Translations under genes and position numbers: made by a program
Shown here: piece after piece, positions 62,301-64,000 of the stretch
How the letters are laid out: every line of letters starts with the position of its first letter
How positions within the stretch are numbered: position 1 is the stretch's first letter
Notes under the pieces: model-generated
What the model saw: the letters and a program-made list of their open reading frames with translations, nothing else
Databases searched by the model: none
What the model was told of the DNA's origin: nothing
Source of the DNA: Lumbricus rubellus
Lineage: Eukaryota > Annelida > Clitellata > Crassiclitellata > Lumbricidae
Direction of reading: 5' to 3'
NCBI GenBank assembly: GCA_945859605.1
Contig: OX243817.1
Coordinates: 25,682,343-25,746,342 of the forward strand
Length of the DNA stretch: 64,000 nt

Positions 62301-62502
62301 ATAGGCCAAATAACTTACCGTAGCTCGTCATATCAGTGTAGTCCTCAGCCTTGAAATGAGACCCGCATACCATACTCGCAGAAGTTGGATGCCATTTGTC
62401 ACGCTTTATTGCAGAAATCCACTGCCGTCTCAACCGGCTATCTTTAGGAAATTGGTGACCGCCTTTTCCTCTACATTTTGGCACGCAGCAATACGTAGGC
62501 AT
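59323..62502 (-). CDS. THAP-domain DDE transposase (2 exons)
   Basis: Exon 1 (62502-62319) encodes a THAP zinc finger: MPTYCCVPKCRGKGGHQFPK ... WHPTSASMVCGSHF. It splices in phase (TACG|GTAAGT ... TTTAG|GTTAC, splitting a Gly codon) to exon 2 (60542-59323), which completes the THAP box with AVPSQF (compare AVPTIF). The DDE_4-type core follows: VVLDGTECP (Asp), SIMADKGFV (Asp), RVHIERIIG (Glu), with FSTYKNRSTVKVLVG and GGSTSDRQI between. The total is 467 residues. The catalytic triad is intact, so it may be active. The intron holds a Merlin element and LINE and SINE scraps. Confidence 0.87.
60750..60859 (+). mobile_element. LINE ORF2 tail fragment
   Basis: RPRKRWMDEIHKTTGINLVE and SERKQWRK then stop: the C-terminal tail of a non-LTR ORF2. 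It lies in the THAP transposase intron; a SINE-tail scrap lies just before it (60658-60700). Confidence 0.7.
61063..61874 (-). mobile_element. Merlin-type DNA transposon, 812 bp, nested, perfect TSD
   Basis: Inverted termini GGTAATCCTGTAGTTTAGCG / CGCTAAACTACAGGATTACC continue to about 35 bp. AAAGCGTG flanks it at 61055-61062 and 61875-61882 (exact 8-bp TSD). It encodes part of an IS1016/ISXO2-type transposase on the minus strand. It is inserted in the THAP transposase intron. Confidence 0.9.
61258..61804 (-). pseudogene. Merlin transposase remnant (ISXO2-like DDE domain)
   Basis: From 61629 the frame reads VEIDKSKYFYRKFHRGQWRE, GHWVFGGIERESGRCFLVEV, SHIVSDGWAAYANI and NFVNPNDDSVHTQNI. This is the ISXO2-like DDE domain with its first two Asp (EIDKS, VSDGW). 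The upstream part (AGPQRRNTNVVNIV) is in another frame, so there is an indel near 61625-61635. The N-terminal zinc region and the C-terminus beyond the last acidic residue look deleted. Confidence 0.8.
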
Positions 62503-62763
62503 TTCTTATCTGCTAAAATTTTGATCACTTATCGTGGATAAACAACTATCAAAGCAAATCACGATTTGACCGGAAGTTCTTGTTTCAAGTTTGTTTTACT
62601 CAGATGGCAAAGTGGCGCCCCTATTGGTTGCCATTTCTCACAGAGTCCCCCATTACTTCCATGCAGTCCATAATGTGTTGGTGTAATGGTGTATCTCCTA
62701 GCTTCCGATTACACCTGTGTGTGCCTATTATATATACTGAGTCTGTGCCTCTGTGGCGGGCGA

Positions 62764-62804
<41 letters not shown>
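62764..62804. repeat. (TA)n microsatellite
   Basis: About 40 bp of TA repeats just beyond the right end of the two-gene transposon. Confidence 0.9.
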
Positions 62805-62807
<3 letters not shown>

Positions 62808-63002
62808 AGAATGTTTGTCTATTTTGAAGTATGATCAATCATACAGATAGTCGCTCAATAATATTGACGCATCTTATTGCTCTACTCAATGGCAAAAATA
62901 CATTGTCAAATAGCCTATGCAAAGGAAACAAATCACATTGTCTCATCCGAGTTATTAAATGCAATTATATGGGTCTTGGCTTGACCTCGCATTTGAGAGA
63001 AA

Positions 63003-63342
63003 ATGCTACATGAAAATTTTAAGGATAGGATGGACACAGAAGATCAACAATGACGAAGTATACAAGAGGGTGGACATGACTGAGAATCTGATGCAGAAGA
63101 TCATCCAACGAAAACTGAAATTGTTCGGACATATCTGCAGAATGAAAGATGATAGAAAGATTAAGACTCTGATGTTTGGAATAATGGACGGCAACAACAA
63201 AAGAGGAAGGCCGCATCGAGAATGGACTGATGACATTGTAGATAGGTGTGGAGAAGACCTACAGCACCTGGGGCACGCGGCCCAGGACAGACTCAAGTGG
63301 AGAAACATTGTGAAGAAGGCGTCGGACACCTACGGGCAGTGA
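63003..63342 (+). mobile_element. LINE ORF2 C-terminal fragment
   Basis: Frame with LRIGWTQKINNDEVYKRV, RKLKLFGHICRMKDDRKI, GRPHREWTDDIVDRCG and a stop. It is the same block order as the LINE at 49100 but a different family. It is 5' truncated. Confidence 0.83.
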
Positions 63343-63353
63343 TGTAGTCGAGT

Positions 63354-63488
63354 CCACCTGGGCCGAGTCCGAGTCCGAGTCCGAGTCCTGCTAAGCCGAG
63401 TCCGAGTCGAGTCCGAGTCCAAGGGAGTTCGAGTCCGAGTCCGAGTCCGAGTCACTAAGGATCGAGTCCGAGTCCGAGTCCGAGTCCA
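63354..63488. repeat. (GAGTCC)n hexamer array
   Basis: Four clusters of CCGAGTCCGAGTCC separated by short spacers, preceded by CAGTGATGTAGTCGAGTCC, which resembles a MITE end. 63489-64000 is AT-rich and I see no gene there. Confidence 0.85.
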
Positions 63489-64000
63489 GTAACATCAAGA
63501 TCCACTGAAACACTCAACATAATGACATAAAAAAATGTCAACACTAATTATGCTAATGGTATTTTTAAGTGTAATTTATCAAAATTGAACTTTAAAAATA
63601 CTGAATTTGATAACGTTTTTTGAAAAACTGGCGCAATGAAATAGATACAAATATCCTTACACTGACAAAACACAATTAAGTTCAACAGCGCATCTTGTGA
63701 AGTCTCTTATGTTGAGATTTGGGACCAAAAACTGCCACCCATCAGCAATGCCTCTAGGCCTACTCTAGTAAATGTTCTGAATCTGTGGTTTTGGGAAATG
63801 GCGTCTATTCACTGTGATTATAATTATCAGCTACTCCAATACCCCAACACAGACCAACAAAGTGCTACGACCTTGCCTGCACGTTGCAATCCTCCAATTA
63901 TGCAGTAGCCTATCTGATCTATTAATGGAGATGTAGGCCTAAACCTCTGTGCCCGATTCCAAGATGAGAGAAGTTCTAGCCTATATAGCCACCAGCCGCA

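Larger units (their letters stand above)
55344..62651. mobile_element. Two-gene DNA transposon (ISL2EU-like), 7.3 kb
   Basis: The termini share GGGGGACTCTGTGAG as inverted repeats, with GGCGCCACT also shared about 25-30 bp further in; both ends are flanked by AT. Two converging genes fill it: SAP + SWIM + YqaJ nuclease (+) and THAP + DDE transposase (-). From memory, ISL2EU-type elements (IS5/PIF relatives) pair a THAP transposase with a YqaJ protein and have 2-bp duplications; the class name is an inference. Both genes look open and correctly spliced. Confidence 0.75.

Overview
The window is animal nuclear DNA. It has spliced genes with GT..AG introns, tRNA-derived SINEs, non-LTR retrotransposon fragments, several DNA transposon superfamilies and very long microsatellites. 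Gene content (an iRhom pseudoprotease, a ninjurin-type protein) and repeat style suggest an invertebrate, probably marine; I cannot name the species.

Layout. 1-8043 (+): a three-exon gene for a two-pass membrane protein with PPxY (WW-domain ligand) motifs; its introns are full of simple repeats and one hAT-type MITE. 8044-12292: gene-free, with MITEs, a 46-bp tandem array and a SINE. 12293-25908 (-): an iRhom (RHBDF) gene of about 15 exons, reconstructed from splice sites, reading phase and the family domain order. Its introns hold SINEs, a MITE, LINE tails and two striking tandem arrays. 25909-30437: mostly repeats, including a 700-bp GAT array. 30438-31544 (-): a ninjurin-domain gene whose loop is enlarged by about 200 residues.

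31810-48865 is the centrepiece: a fully bounded 17,056-bp Polinton/Maverick (polintovirus/adintovirus-like) element. It has long terminal inverted repeats and a perfect 6-bp target duplication (GAGGGC). It carries protein-primed PolB, a double zinc ribbon, adenovirus-type protease, two tandem fibre-like genes, major capsid protein, a pVI-like protein, a DUF8207-like protein, a two-helix membrane protein, a dUTPase-fold protein, a glycine-rich virion-type protein, penton, packaging ATPase, a parvovirus-type phospholipase A2 with a zinc ribbon, and a chromodomain integrase. The genes fit a virion-making, integrating virus: PolB replicates, INT integrates, ATPase packages, protease matures the capsid, PLA2 and the pVI-like protein would breach membranes, and the fibres would bind cells. 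This copy is decaying: PolB has two frameshifts, MCP an in-frame amber codon, fibre A an 8-bp-TSD hAT-type insertion, fibre B a frameshift, and INT lacks an obvious start. Most other virion genes are open.

48872-55343: a 5'-truncated LINE with TSD, a degenerate tandem array, MITEs, a SINE and long CT/CA/CTG/AT microsatellites. 55344-62651: a second autonomous-type DNA transposon with short TIRs. It carries a (+) gene for a SAP + SWIM + YqaJ-nuclease protein and a converging (-) gene for a THAP + DDE transposase. An 812-bp Merlin element with a perfect 8-bp TSD is nested in the transposase intron. 62652-64000: a LINE tail and a GAGTCC hexamer array, with no gene seen.
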